From Deinococcus sp. YIM 134068 (lineage in GTDB: Bacteria > Deinococcota > Deinococci > Deinococcales > Deinococcaceae), in contig NZ_JAZHPF010000001.1 of assembly GCF_036543075.1 (NCBI RefSeq), forward strand, positions 372,001-436,000: DNA of 64,000 bases. The letters run 5' to 3'. Below are positions 39,562 to 48,007 of this stretch, piece by piece; within the stretch, counting starts at the first letter, position 1; each line of letters starts with the position of its first letter. Made by a program: the position numbers and the translations under genes. Under the pieces are notes generated by a model, which searched no databases, was not told the origin of the DNA, and saw only the letters and a program-made list of their open reading frames with translations.

Positions 39562-41514
39562 TCAGTCCGCCGCGCCCCCGAGCCAGCCTCCGGCCTCCCG
39601 GTCGAGGGCCGCCGCGTCGCCAGCGTGGGCGAGACGCCAGGAGCTGTCGGGCCGCAGGATGGCCGCCCACACCCCTCGGTCGTCCTCGAAGCGCGCGTGC
39701 CGCAGCCCGAGGAGGGTCGCCTGGGCGAGCAGGGCCGCGACTCCCTGTGCTGTGGGGTCGTGCGGCCCGGAGGAGATCAGGCCGTCCTGAACGGTCCAGG
39801 TCCGGGCCGGGAGGCTGGGGAGGGGGAAGGCGAGGGCGGGCGCAGGTTGGGTGGGCGTTTGAGCAGGGTCTTCCCCGAAGACGCTCCCGGCCCCGTCCCC
39901 CAGCCCCCCGAAGTCGAACACGTCGAGCAGGCCGCTCAGGGCGTCGGCCCCGAAGGTGGCCGTGACCTCCTGGGCGGCGCGGTATTCGGCGTGGGCCTCG
40001 GCGAGCAGGGCCTCGGCCTCCTCCAGCGTCTGGGCGTACCGCTCGCGGGCATCCCTGGACATCGGCCCGAGGCGGCGCTGGGCGCGCAGGGTGTCGGCGT
40101 GGCGACCGAGACGCTGGGTGGTCTCGCCCGCGAGGTGGCGCACCGTATCGTACTCACGGATCACGTGGTCGGCGCGGGCGTCGAAGTCCTCGCGCTGCCG
40201 GGCGGCCTCGCCCATGCGGCGCTCCAGGGCGAGCCACAGGGGCGCGAGGTCCACCTCCTCGCCGCGCCCCAGGGCCTCGCGGACGGCATTCAGGCCGGGG
40301 GCGAGTTCCGCCGCCGCGCCGGGCACGTCACGGGCGGCGCGCTCCACCTCCGCGAGTTCGCGCTGGGCCGCGAGCAGGCGCTCGGCCACCTCCGGGGAAG
40401 CCTCCAGCGCGTCGAGGGTGGCGTGGAGGTCGCGCAGCTCGTCGGCGGCGAGGCCCCCCCCGGAGAGCGTGAGCCGCGCCACGTCGAGCGCCACCCGCGC
40501 CTCACGCAGGGCGGGCTGGTCGGGCAGGGCGGAGAGCCGGGCCTCGGCGTGGGCGAGGTCGGCCGTCTGAGTGGTGCGGGCCTCCTCACGGGCGGCCTCC
40601 AGCGTGGCGCGCCAGGCGTCCACCGTCCCCGCCTCCAGCGCCCCGGCCCCGTGGCTCTCCCGCAGGCTGTGTTCCTGGGCTTCCAGGTCCGGGCGGGTGC
40701 GAAGCAGCGGGCCGAACTCGCGTGACAGGTCGGCGAGGAGCCGTCCAGCATGTTCCTGCTCCAGCGCGAGGACCCGCGCCTGCGCCTCCGGGTCGGGGGC
40801 GGCGGGGGTGCCCGGCCCGGCGAGCGGCTGCACGAGAGACGACTCCAGCCCCCGGCGCAGGGTGAAGGCGATCGTGCGGGCGCGCTCCACCTCGGCGGGG
40901 AGCAGGGTGCCCTGGCGCTGGGCCTCGTCGATCTGAAGGGTCAGGTTGTCGAGGCGGCGCACGTCCTTGCCGCCCATGCCCTGCACCCGCGCGAAGGTGG
41001 CCCGCAGCTCCGCGAGGTCCTGCGCCTGGGTGACGAGGCCCTCCTCCAGGCGGCGCTCCATCAGCGCGATGAGGTCCTGGCCCTCGCGGACCAGCGCCCC
41101 CGGATCGCGCCCGGCGTCCTCCTCCTGCCGGGCGACCCCCAGCACGCCGCGCAGCCGCTGGGTCTCGGGCCAGTCGAAGTACAGCGAGAAGCGCCGCACC
41201 CCCTCCTCCAGCACGGTCAGGGAGCTGCCGGGCGGCGGGGTGGGGCCGCTGCCCTCACGGGCCACCCGGTGCAGCTCGGTGATGACCTCCGACACCCGGC
41301 GCTTGGCGAGGGGCGCGGGCACGCTGAGCTGAAGCCGCTTGAAGACCTCGCGCTTGAGAATGTCCTCCAGGGCGGCGGCGTCCAGGGTCCGCACGGTGAG
41401 GTTGCGAGACTGCGCCCCGTCCTGCAGGAGGCGTTCCAGGACGCGTGGGGACACGAGGTCGCCGAGCAGCCGCGTGGGGAGGTGGTACAGCCCGCTCTCG
41501 GCGCTCACGCTCAT
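39562..41514 (-). CDS. Large helical protein with an N-terminal domain shared with the roadblock protein
   Basis: 650 residues. The N-terminal part (about 8-85, LYHLPTRLLGDLVSPRVLERLL...LKREVFKRLQLSVPAPLAKRRVSEVI) aligns along its whole length with the N-terminus of the gene at 43118, so the two share a domain. The middle (about 85-530) is almost entirely long charged helices with coiled-coil character (ALEQEHAGRLLADLSREFG, EARLSALPDQPALREARVALD). A conserved-looking C-terminal region starts near 555 (FGEDPAQT... TVQDGLISSGPHDPTAQGVAALLAQATLLGLRHARFEDDRG) and may be a compact sensor-like or roadblock-like fold. It overlaps the upstream gene by four bases. No named family is recognised. Confidence 0.8.
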   Translation of the reverse strand: MSVSAESGLYHLPTRLLGDLVSPRVLERLLQDGAQSRNLTVRTLDAAALEDILKREVFKRLQLSVPAPLAKRRVSEVITELHRVAREGSGPTPPPGSSLTVLEEGVRRFSLYFDWPETQRLRGVLGVARQEEDAGRDPGALVREGQDLIALMERRLEEGLVTQAQDLAELRATFARVQGMGGKDVRRLDNLTLQIDEAQRQGTLLPAEVERARTIAFTLRRGLESSLVQPLAGPGTPAAPDPEAQARVLALEQEHAGRLLADLSREFGPLLRTRPDLEAQEHSLRESHGAGALEAGTVDAWRATLEAAREEARTTQTADLAHAEARLSALPDQPALREARVALDVARLTLSGGGLAADELRDLHATLDALEASPEVAERLLAAQRELAEVERAARDVPGAAAELAPGLNAVREALGRGEEVDLAPLWLALERRMGEAARQREDFDARADHVIREYDTVRHLAGETTQRLGRHADTLRAQRRLGPMSRDARERYAQTLEEAEALLAEAHAEYRAAQEVTATFGADALSGLLDVFDFGGLGDGAGSVFGEDPAQTPTQPAPALAFPLPSLPARTWTVQDGLISSGPHDPTAQGVAALLAQATLLGLRHARFEDDRGVWAAILRPDSSWRLAHAGDAAALDREAGGWLGGAAD

Positions 41515-43121
41515 GACGGCTCCTCATCCCAGTCGAGGCTGGTGGTGTTCGCGGGGGTGCCCGCCGAACCGCCGCCCAGCAGCCCGAACTGCACGCACAG
41601 CCCCCGGAAGCCGAAGGCCGCCAGCCCGATGCCGAGCGCCGCCGTGACGGCCCACAGCGGCGCGCCGTAGGCCCCCTGCGAGAGGGTGAGGGTGGTCGCC
41701 CCGGCGAGGAACCGGGTGCCCGTAATATCGCCCAGCCAGCCCACGAAGCCGAAGGCCCCCTCCAGGAAGACGGGCAGCAGCAGCAGCACGAGCGCCGCCG
41801 AGATCGCCCGCCACGAGGGGTTGCGTCCCCCGAAGGCGAGGTTGAGCAGGTACAGCGGCACGAGCGCGAGCAGCGCCAGCCCCAGGAACACGGCGGCCCG
41901 CAGCCCACCCCCGAACAGCCGCGCGGCCCCCGCCGAGAGCGCGTCGAGGCGGCTGGGCCGCTCCCCGGCAGCCTCGCGCTCCAGCGCCCCCAGCCCCGCG
42001 ATGAGGGCCTGCACGTCCTCCGGGCGGGGGGAGCGGTGGGCCGCGGCGGCGGCGAGATTCCCCGAGAATGCCTCGTACCCGCTCGCCGCGCGCATCCGGT
42101 CGGGCACGGCGGTGAGGGCGGCTCCAGCGCGTCCCAGCGCCTCCCGCGTCCCCGCGCCGTCCCCGTGCCCGGCGGCGGTCAGGGCGCGTCCCAGCGCGGC
42201 GTAGGCGGCGTCCACGCCCCGCTCGCCCGTGGGGATGGGGTTGGCTGGTTGAACCTCGGTCGTCGGCGACTCGGGTTGAGCCGCAGGGGAAGGGGGGGTG
42301 GCCGGAGTCGTCTCCCCGACCTTCTGGGACTGGGTGGGGGAATCCGGCACCGGGGCCGTCACCGTGGGCGGGGTGGCGAGCGACCGCGACACCGCCCCCG
42401 CGCCCTGCCGCAACGTCCGCAGGGAGGCCGCGAGGGCGGCGGTGTCGCCCGCCGTGAGCTGGCGCAGGGCCTCGTCGAAGGCCGCAACCCGCAGGCCGCC
42501 CGCGCCGCCCGCGTCCTGCACCACGGTGAACCAGCCCGCCGCCCGCGCGAGGCTGAGGTACGCCGCCGGGGTGCGCCGCGCCGGAGTGGCGCTCAGGGCC
42601 GCGCCCACCTTCGCCGCCGCCGCCCGTTGGAGCCGCCACGCGACGCGCTCAGGCCGCCCCGCCGCCGCGTCCCGCGCGAGGGCCGAGGCCGCCTCACCGC
42701 TCAGGCCGAACTCGCGCCCGAGAAGCCGGACCTGGGGGGCACCGTTCGCGGAGGCCTCCATCAGCCGGGTCATGGTCTGGTCGTAGAGGGCCTTACGCAT
42801 CAGCCCGCGCGCGAGCAGCACCTGCGCCTGCACCTCGGCGGGCGTGCGGGCGAGTGCGCCGCGTGCCCCGTCCAGCGCGGTCTTCAGGCCCGCCGTGAGC
42901 TGCCGGTTGTGGAGGGTGGGGGCCAGCGCCGCGTAGGCGGTCTCCGCCCGGTCGAGGGAGGTCAGGGCGCGTTCGGCGCTCGTCGGGCGGGCCTCGGCGG
43001 CGGCGTCCAGGCTCGCGGCCAGGGCGCGGTACGCCCCGAGGTCCTGTGCCCCCGCCGTGCCCGCCGCGAGGGCGGTGAGGAGGGCGAGGGTTGCGGCCCG
43101 GCGCTGATTGGGACGATTCAT
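41511..43121 (-). CDS. Exported membrane-anchored helical protein of the roadblock operon
   Basis: 536 residues. A signal peptide (RRAATLALLTALAAGTAGAQ) is followed by about 240 residues of Ala/Leu-rich helices (TPR-like look without clear repeats), a Pro/Thr/Glu linker (about 255-295), another helical region, and three C-terminal membrane helices (about 408-430 LRAAVFLGLALLALVPLYLL; 441-468 AISAALVLLLLPVFLEGAF; 494-516 AVTAALGIGLAAFGFRGL). The tail DWDEEPS is cytoplasmic if topology is as predicted. It overlaps both neighbours by four bases (ATGA), so the three genes are one unit. No family recognised. Confidence 0.8.
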   Translation of the reverse strand: MNRPNQRRAATLALLTALAAGTAGAQDLGAYRALAASLDAAAEARPTSAERALTSLDRAETAYAALAPTLHNRQLTAGLKTALDGARGALARTPAEVQAQVLLARGLMRKALYDQTMTRLMEASANGAPQVRLLGREFGLSGEAASALARDAAAGRPERVAWRLQRAAAAKVGAALSATPARRTPAAYLSLARAAGWFTVVQDAGGAGGLRVAAFDEALRQLTAGDTAALAASLRTLRQGAGAVSRSLATPPTVTAPVPDSPTQSQKVGETTPATPPSPAAQPESPTTEVQPANPIPTGERGVDAAYAALGRALTAAGHGDGAGTREALGRAGAALTAVPDRMRAASGYEAFSGNLAAAAAHRSPRPEDVQALIAGLGALEREAAGERPSRLDALSAGAARLFGGGLRAAVFLGLALLALVPLYLLNLAFGGRNPSWRAISAALVLLLLPVFLEGAFGFVGWLGDITGTRFLAGATTLTLSQGAYGAPLWAVTAALGIGLAAFGFRGLCVQFGLLGGGSAGTPANTTSLDWDEEPS

Positions 43122-43867
43122 GAGGCCTCCCGAAGATGCTGCAACTCCGCCAGGAGCCGCCCGACATTGACGCCCGGCCCGGCCACCACCGCCACGAGGA
43201 ACGTCCCCAGGGGCCGCATGGCGACGGTGCGCCCGCCCAGGTCGGCGGACATCAGCCGCAGGGCACGTTTCTGGAAGAGCATGGCGGTCGCGGCGACCAC
43301 CCCGCCCAGGCTGGCCGCGCCGGGGAGCGCCCGCTCGCGCAGCACCTCGCCCGAGGCGCGGCAGATCAACACGCCCTGCACGCCCGTCATCCGCGCGAGG
43401 TGGGAAATCAACGCGTCCTGGTCGGCGGGGTCGCCCAGCGCGTAGGCCCGCGTCTCCGGGGGCGCGAGGTAGTCCGGGTCGTCGAACTCGAAGTCGTCGG
43501 CGTGCAGGCCGGGGCCGCTGTCGGGGCCGTCGCCCTCGCCGTCGTCCCAGCGGGTGAGGTCAGTGCCGGGCGGCTCGTCCCAGGTGACGGCGGGCGACGC
43601 CGGGCGCGGCGTGGGGGCCGGGGCCGACTGCCGGGCGAGTTGCTGGGCGAGTGCTCCCAGCTCGGCGCGGGCCTGGGCGGCGGGCAGCACGCCCGACAGT
43701 CGGCCCAGCAGCGGGCCTTCGATGACGCGCTGCATGTCGCGGGCGCTGATCCCCTCCGGGGCGAGGCCCTGATCGCGCAGCGCCCCCCGCAGCAGGGTGT
43801 CGGCGGCCCGTTCGGACACGAGGCCGGAAAGGGCGCGCACAGTCAGGTTGTACACGGAGTTCGTCAT
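43118..43867 (-). CDS. Roadblock/LC7-type protein, first gene of a three-gene operon
   Basis: 249 residues. Residues about 1-80 (VYNLTVRALSGLVSERAADTLLRGALRDQG... VIEGPLLGRLSGVLPAAQARAEL) match the N-terminus of the 650-residue protein at 39562. An acidic linker (about 95-140, WDDGEGDGPDSGPG, DDFEFDDPDYLAPP) follows. The C-terminal 105 residues (DALISHLARMTGVQGVLICRASGEVL, LGGVVAATAMLFQKRALRL, VAMRPLGTFLVAVVAGPGVNVGRLLAEL) have the roadblock/LC7 pattern seen in MglB-type GTPase regulators. No small GTPase gene is adjacent. The start ATG is followed by MTNSVYNL. Confidence 0.85.
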   Translation of the reverse strand: MTNSVYNLTVRALSGLVSERAADTLLRGALRDQGLAPEGISARDMQRVIEGPLLGRLSGVLPAAQARAELGALAQQLARQSAPAPTPRPASPAVTWDEPPGTDLTRWDDGEGDGPDSGPGLHADDFEFDDPDYLAPPETRAYALGDPADQDALISHLARMTGVQGVLICRASGEVLRERALPGAASLGGVVAATAMLFQKRALRLMSADLGGRTVAMRPLGTFLVAVVAGPGVNVGRLLAELQHLREAS

Positions 43868-43946
43868 GGCAGACCTGCGGCGAGTGTAGGGGCGCGGCGC
43901 TTACACTTTTCTCTCACCCCTCTTTCCGGGTGTTGGTGGGGGAGGG

Positions 43947-43965
43947 TCGCCAGTCGCCAGAACCC
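43947..43965. repeat. TGGCGACTGG-type repeat (inverted)
   Basis: GGGTCGCCAGTCGCCAGAAC in the 120-base gap between the divergent roadblock operon and the acetyltransferase gene. Confidence 0.45.
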
Positions 43966-43987
43966 CTGTGTGGTCTAAGCTCGCCCC

Positions 43988-44383
43988 ATGCCGCCCATCC
44001 TCTACCGTGTCCGTGCGGAGGTCGATTTTGCCGGGTTGGGCCGTCTGCGCCGGGCCGCATGGGGTGGGCACGACGACGGGAGCGGGTGGCCCGCCGTCCT
44101 CGCCCGCAGTCTGACGTGGGTGACGGCGCACGACGGGAACGAACTCGTCGGCTTCGTGAATGTGGCCTGGGATGGGGGCGTCCACGCCTTCCTCCTCGAT
44201 ACGACCGTTCACCCGCAGGCTCAGAGGCGCGGGGTCGGGACCGAGCTGGTCAGACTGGCGGCGGAAGCGGCCCGCGTGGGTGGTGCCGGGTGGCTTCATG
44301 TGGATTTCGAGCCGCATCTGGCGGAGTTCTACGCGGGCTGTGGATTTCAGCCGACGGGCGCGGGCTTGCTCCAATTGACGTAG
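43988..44383 (+). CDS. GNAT family N-acetyltransferase
   Basis: 131 residues, a single GNAT fold. ELVGFVNVAWDGGVHAFLLDTTVHPQAQRRGVGTELVRLAAEAA contains motif A with the acetyl-CoA pyrophosphate loop QRRGVG. WLHVDFEPHLAEFYAGCGFQPTGAGLLQL is motif B and the C-terminal strand. The substrate is unknown. Divergent from the roadblock operon. Confidence 0.9.
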   Translation: MPPILYRVRAEVDFAGLGRLRRAAWGGHDDGSGWPAVLARSLTWVTAHDGNELVGFVNVAWDGGVHAFLLDTTVHPQAQRRGVGTELVRLAAEAARVGGAGWLHVDFEPHLAEFYAGCGFQPTGAGLLQLT

Positions 44384-44430
44384 GCCGTCCGTTCCGGGCT
44401 GCGAGGGGAACAGGCCTCGCCGATGGCTGT

Positions 44431-44463
44431 TTCTGGCGATTGGCGACTGGCCGCTGGTGACTT
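44431..44463. repeat. TGGCGACTGG-type repeat
   Basis: TCTGGCGATTGGCGACTGGC followed by CGCTGGTGACT, in the gap between the acetyltransferase gene and menG. Confidence 0.45.
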
Positions 44464-44512
44464 CCCGTCAACCGTCCCACCCGCCGCCGACCCGTGCCCC
44501 TATCATCCCCCC

Positions 44513-45289
44513 ATGACCCCTCTCCCCAGCAGGCCCCCGGTGGGCGACCGACACGGCGGGCCGCGCGACGGTGCCCGTGACAGCACCCATGACAACGCCC
44601 GTGACAAGGGCCGGGAGGTGCAGGCGATGTTCGCCTCCATCGCCCCGCGCTACGACCTGCTCAACCGTGTGCTGAGCCTCGGCGTGGACCGGGGCTGGCG
44701 GCGGGAGGCGGCCCGCGAGGCGCTCGCCCTCGGCCCCGCACGAATTCTCGACGTGGCGACGGGCACGGCGGACTTCGCGCTCGAACTCAAGGCCCGCTCA
44801 CCCGGCAGCGAGGTCGTCGGCAGCGATTTCGTGCCGCAGATGCTGGAGATCGGGCGCGCGAAGGCCCGCGCGAGGCGGCTGGACGTGCGGCTGGAGGAGG
44901 GCGACGCCCTGAGATTGCCCTACCCCGACGCCAGCTTCGACGCCGTGACCTGCGCCTTCGGCTTCCGCAACTTCGCCGACTACGGGCGCGGCCTCGCGGA
45001 GATGTGGCGGGTGCTGACCCCCGGCGGTCGCCTCGTCATTCTGGAATTCCCGCCGCCCCGTCCGGGCCTCTTCGGCGGGGTGTTCCGCCTCTACTTCCGA
45101 CATGTGTTGCCGCGCATCGGGGCCGTCATCAGCGGCAACGCGGGCGCGTACACCTACCTTCCCGAAAGCGTCCTCGCCTTTCCCGATCCCGAGCGGCTGG
45201 CGGCGCTGATGCACGCGACGGGCTTTCGCACCCGCTACCGCCTGCTGACGTTCGGCATCGCGGCAATTCACGTGGGGGACAAGGGGTAG
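44513..45289 (+). CDS. menG: Demethylmenaquinone methyltransferase (UbiE/MenG)
   Basis: C-methylates demethylmenaquinone to menaquinone, the last step of quinone synthesis. About 258 residues. A polar leader of about 38 residues is followed by VQAMFASIAPRYDLLNRVLSLGVDRGWRREA (family N-terminus), SAM motif I ILDVATGTADFAL, EVVGSDFVPQMLEIGRAKA, CAFGFRNFADYGRGLAEMWRVLTPGGRLVILEF and YTYLPESVLAFPDPE. Motif positions fit MenG. Deinococcus uses menaquinone, so MenG is preferred over UbiE. Confidence 0.94.
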   Translation: MTPLPSRPPVGDRHGGPRDGARDSTHDNARDKGREVQAMFASIAPRYDLLNRVLSLGVDRGWRREAAREALALGPARILDVATGTADFALELKARSPGSEVVGSDFVPQMLEIGRAKARARRLDVRLEEGDALRLPYPDASFDAVTCAFGFRNFADYGRGLAEMWRVLTPGGRLVILEFPPPRPGLFGGVFRLYFRHVLPRIGAVISGNAGAYTYLPESVLAFPDPERLAALMHATGFRTRYRLLTFGIAAIHVGDKG

Positions 45290-45344
45290 GCGTGTGGAGC
45301 GGGTCCCGGTTTGAGTTTTACACGATTACAAAGTAATGTAGTCC

Positions 45345-46469
45345 ATGCGAAAGCTGCTGACGCTCGCCCTCAGCCTTCTTCCTGGTTGTGCCAACGCTCA
45401 GCAGGAAGACCCGCTCGCGCCGCTGCTGGAGTTCGCGCGGCGGCAGCCGGGGGACGTGGCCGTCTTCACCGCCGCTGTGCGGGCGGACGGCACCCCCGAC
45501 CCCACCAGACATCGGCTGAGCTGGAATCCCACCCAACCCATGCCCCTTGCCAGCACGCGCAAGATCGTGGTGCTGGCCGCCTACGCGCGGGCGGTGGAGG
45601 CGGGGCGGCAAGACCCCCAGGCCCCGGTGCAACTCTCGGAGTGGGAGACGTACCTCGTGCCCGGCACCGACGGCGGCGCACACGCGGCGAGCCTCAAGGC
45701 GCTGGGCATCCCCGCCGACGCGTTGGGCCGGGCACGGGACGGTTCACAGACGGTCCCGCTCGATACCCTCGCCCGCTTCATGATCGAGACGAGCGACAAT
45801 GCCGCGACCGATTTCCTCCTCACGCGCCTGGGACCGGACGCCATTCCCGAGACCATCCGCGCATTAGGATTGACCGCGCAGGAGAACTTCGGCCCGTTCC
45901 TGGGGCTGATCGGAAATTGGAGTATGCCGGACGCCACGACCGTCTACGCGCGGCAGTCAGTGGCGGCCCGTGTCGCCCAGGACTGGGGATGGGCGCGGGT
46001 TCTGCGGCAGGACGCACGGGCACGCGACACCCTCACCGAACGGCCCACCTGGCCCTCCGTCGCCCAGCAGGCGGCTCTAGCGGACGCGACCGACGCGCGG
46101 GGAACCGTGAACGATTACGTGGGCCTGATGGCGCGCGTGCTGACGGGCACGGGTCTGTCTCCCGCCGTGAGGGAGACGATGGCCCGGCACCTGGGCTGGC
46201 CGCTGCGGGTCAACTCCGACATGGCCCAGGCGTTCACGGCCCTCTACGCCAAAGGGGGCAGCCTGACGGGCGTCCTGACCAACACCCTCGCCTTCCAGCC
46301 GAAAGTCGGGCCGCGCGCCGGGGAGCGGCTGGTCGTCGCCGTCTTTCTGCGCCGCATTCCCCTGAACGAGTACGGGCGGCTCCAGAAGAGTCTGGAGGAA
46401 GCCATGTTGCGCGTCGCCATCCAGCCCGCCGAGACTCAGCGCCTGCTGGACGCTTTGCGGGGCCGCTAG
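45345..46469 (+). CDS. Class A beta-lactamase-like serine hydrolase, exported
   Basis: 374 residues with a signal peptide (RKLLTLALSLLPGCANAQ). LLPGC is not a perfect lipobox, so cleavage at ANA-QQ is more probable, but a lipoprotein is possible. Catalytic motifs of the PBP/beta-lactamase fold are S70-T-R-K73, S149-D-N151 (ETSDNAATDF) and KGGSLTG as the KTG-like motif. The omega-loop glutamate typical of class A is not obvious, so a beta-lactam-hydrolysing role is unproven; a cell-wall peptidase or esterase is as likely. It precedes a winged-helix gene by 10 bases. Confidence 0.8.
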   Translation: MRKLLTLALSLLPGCANAQQEDPLAPLLEFARRQPGDVAVFTAAVRADGTPDPTRHRLSWNPTQPMPLASTRKIVVLAAYARAVEAGRQDPQAPVQLSEWETYLVPGTDGGAHAASLKALGIPADALGRARDGSQTVPLDTLARFMIETSDNAATDFLLTRLGPDAIPETIRALGLTAQENFGPFLGLIGNWSMPDATTVYARQSVAARVAQDWGWARVLRQDARARDTLTERPTWPSVAQQAALADATDARGTVNDYVGLMARVLTGTGLSPAVRETMARHLGWPLRVNSDMAQAFTALYAKGGSLTGVLTNTLAFQPKVGPRAGERLVVAVFLRRIPLNEYGRLQKSLEEAMLRVAIQPAETQRLLDALRGR

Positions 46470-46479
46470 ACTCGCCGCG

Positions 46480-47040
46480 ATGACCGCGCCCCCCGACCTC
46501 GAAGACCGCCTGCGTGTGCTGGAGGAGCGCGTGGAGGCGTTGGAGGGGCAGCGGACCGACCCACCCACCCCATCCCCCACTCCCGGCAGCGACTTCTGGG
46601 CGCTGGACACCCTGACCACCCGCCATCCCCAGGGCGCGGTGCTGTTCTCCGGCCACGCGAGGTTGCCCACGGGCGAGCGCTACGGCTGGCAGGACACCGC
46701 CCTCACGCCCGACCTGCTCGCCGCCGACTGGGGAGGGGCCGCGCCCGCCCTCGCCGCGCTGGGGCACCCGCTGCGGCTCGCGCTGCTGCGCGCCGTGCTC
46801 CACGGGCAGCGGACCACGGCGGAGTTTCAGGCCCGGCCCGACCTCGCGGGGGCGGGCAAGCTCTACCACCACCTGCGCGAGTTGCAGGCCGCCGGGTGGC
46901 TCAGTCCGCAGGGCCGGGGCCGCTACATGGTGCCCGCCGGGCGCGTCGTGTCCTTGCTCGTGATCCTGCGCGCCGCCGGGCTGTCCGGGTCGGGGGAAGG
47001 GCGGGTGGAGGAGGGGGAGGCGCATACCTCGGAGCGTTGA
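46480..47040 (+). CDS. ArsR-like winged-helix regulator
   Basis: 186 residues. After an N-terminal coiled-coil-like stretch (LEDRLRVLEERVEALEGQ) and a linker, the winged helix is GHPLRLALLRAVLHGQRTTAEFQARPDLAGAGKLYHHLRELQAAGWLSPQGRGRYMV. This matches the pattern of HTH_20/ArsR-type regulators (helix-turn-helix TAEFQA...KLYHHLRELQ). The C-terminus is low complexity and acidic. It lies 10 bases after the serine hydrolase and may share its transcript. Confidence 0.75.
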   Translation: MTAPPDLEDRLRVLEERVEALEGQRTDPPTPSPTPGSDFWALDTLTTRHPQGAVLFSGHARLPTGERYGWQDTALTPDLLAADWGGAAPALAALGHPLRLALLRAVLHGQRTTAEFQARPDLAGAGKLYHHLRELQAAGWLSPQGRGRYMVPAGRVVSLLVILRAAGLSGSGEGRVEEGEAHTSER

Positions 47041-47138
47041 AGGTTGAATAGGGCCGTTTCCGGCGTTCTAGGTTGACTGGGAAAAACAACGTCCTGAGCC
47101 GCCTTATCTGGAATCAGCCGGAAACTCGGGTGCGGCAC

Positions 47139-47199
47139 TTGACGGCCCGTGCATACCACGCTATCTTTTTCTTATCACCGCCCGAGAGGCGGTTTTTTT
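47139..47199 (+). promoter_or_regulatory. Promoter-terminator cassette, copy P1
   Basis: TTGACG (47139-47144), 17 bases, TATCTT (47162-47167), 9 bases, then hairpin ACCGCC-CGAGA-GGCGGT (47177-47193) and a run of seven T. Two other copies have identical spacing (60099, 61519). Transcription from the promoter would end after about 25 bases. It is 25 bases upstream of the bshB1-like gene, on the same strand. The bases between the elements (GCATACC(A/G)CGC) are also conserved. Confidence 0.8.
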
Positions 47200-47223
47200 A
47201 TTTCCCGCTCTATCCTGTGGGCC

Positions 47224-47940
47224 ATGCGGACGTTTGAGACGGTCTACGGCGCGGAGCAAGCCCTCGACTGGCTGTGTCTGGCTCCCCACCCCGACGACGC
47301 GGAGATTGGGGCGGGCGGCACCCTGATTCGGCTCGCGCGGGCGGGGCGGGCGGTGGGCGTGCTGGAGCTGTCGCGTGGCGAGCGGGGCACCCAGGGCACG
47401 CCGGAGGAGCGCGCGGCGGAGTGCGAGGCGGCGGCGGCCATCCTGGGCCTCGCGTGGCGCGGACAGCTCGGCCTGCCGGACGGCGAGCTGCGGGACACCC
47501 CGGAGGGAGCACACGCCCTCGCCGGGGTGCTGCGGGCGCTGAGGCCGCGCGTCCTCGTCGTGCCGCACCACCGCGACCGCCACCCGGACCACTTCGGGAC
47601 GTACCACCTGGCGAGGCGGGCGCTGCACCTCGCCGCCTTGAGGAAGGCCGACCTGGACGGCGAGCCACACCGCGTCTCCCGCGTGCTGCTGTATCAGGGG
47701 AACGGCGACATCACCGCGAACGTCCTCGTGGACGTGGGCGACGTGCTGCCCGAGTGGGAGGCCGCCATCCGCGCGCACGCCAGCCAGTTCGCGGGCGGCC
47801 ACGTCTCGGAGACGGTCACGCCCGAGGTCGTGGAGCGCCGCCGCGCCCGCATGACGTACTGGGGCACCCTCGCCCGCGTGCGCTCCGCCGAGGCCTTCGA
47901 GAGCGAGGAGCCGTTGCTGGTAGCACCGGAGGAGTGGTGA
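47224..47940 (+). CDS. bshB1: BshB1-type deacetylase (bacillithiol synthesis)
   Basis: 238 residues, PIG-L/LmbE fold. The metal-site motif is LCLAPHPDDAEIGAGGTLIRLA (HPDD), then SRGERGTQGTPEERAAECEAAAAILG and VVPHHRDRHPDHFGTYHLARRA with further histidines. Such enzymes deacetylate GlcNAc-malate to GlcN-malate in bacillithiol biosynthesis. BshB1 is favoured over the Mca-like paralogue by the DGELRDTPEGAHALAGVLR segment, but assignment between them needs a tree. The promoter-terminator cassette lies directly upstream. It links functionally to ypdA at 4918. Confidence 0.85.
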   Translation: MRTFETVYGAEQALDWLCLAPHPDDAEIGAGGTLIRLARAGRAVGVLELSRGERGTQGTPEERAAECEAAAAILGLAWRGQLGLPDGELRDTPEGAHALAGVLRALRPRVLVVPHHRDRHPDHFGTYHLARRALHLAALRKADLDGEPHRVSRVLLYQGNGDITANVLVDVGDVLPEWEAAIRAHASQFAGGHVSETVTPEVVERRRARMTYWGTLARVRSAEAFESEEPLLVAPEEW

Positions 47941-48007
47941 GGGGGAGGGGGTCAGCCGTCAGCTTTCAGCGATCAGCCGGGGAGGGCTTCAGCTTGGGCC
48001 TTCTCCC

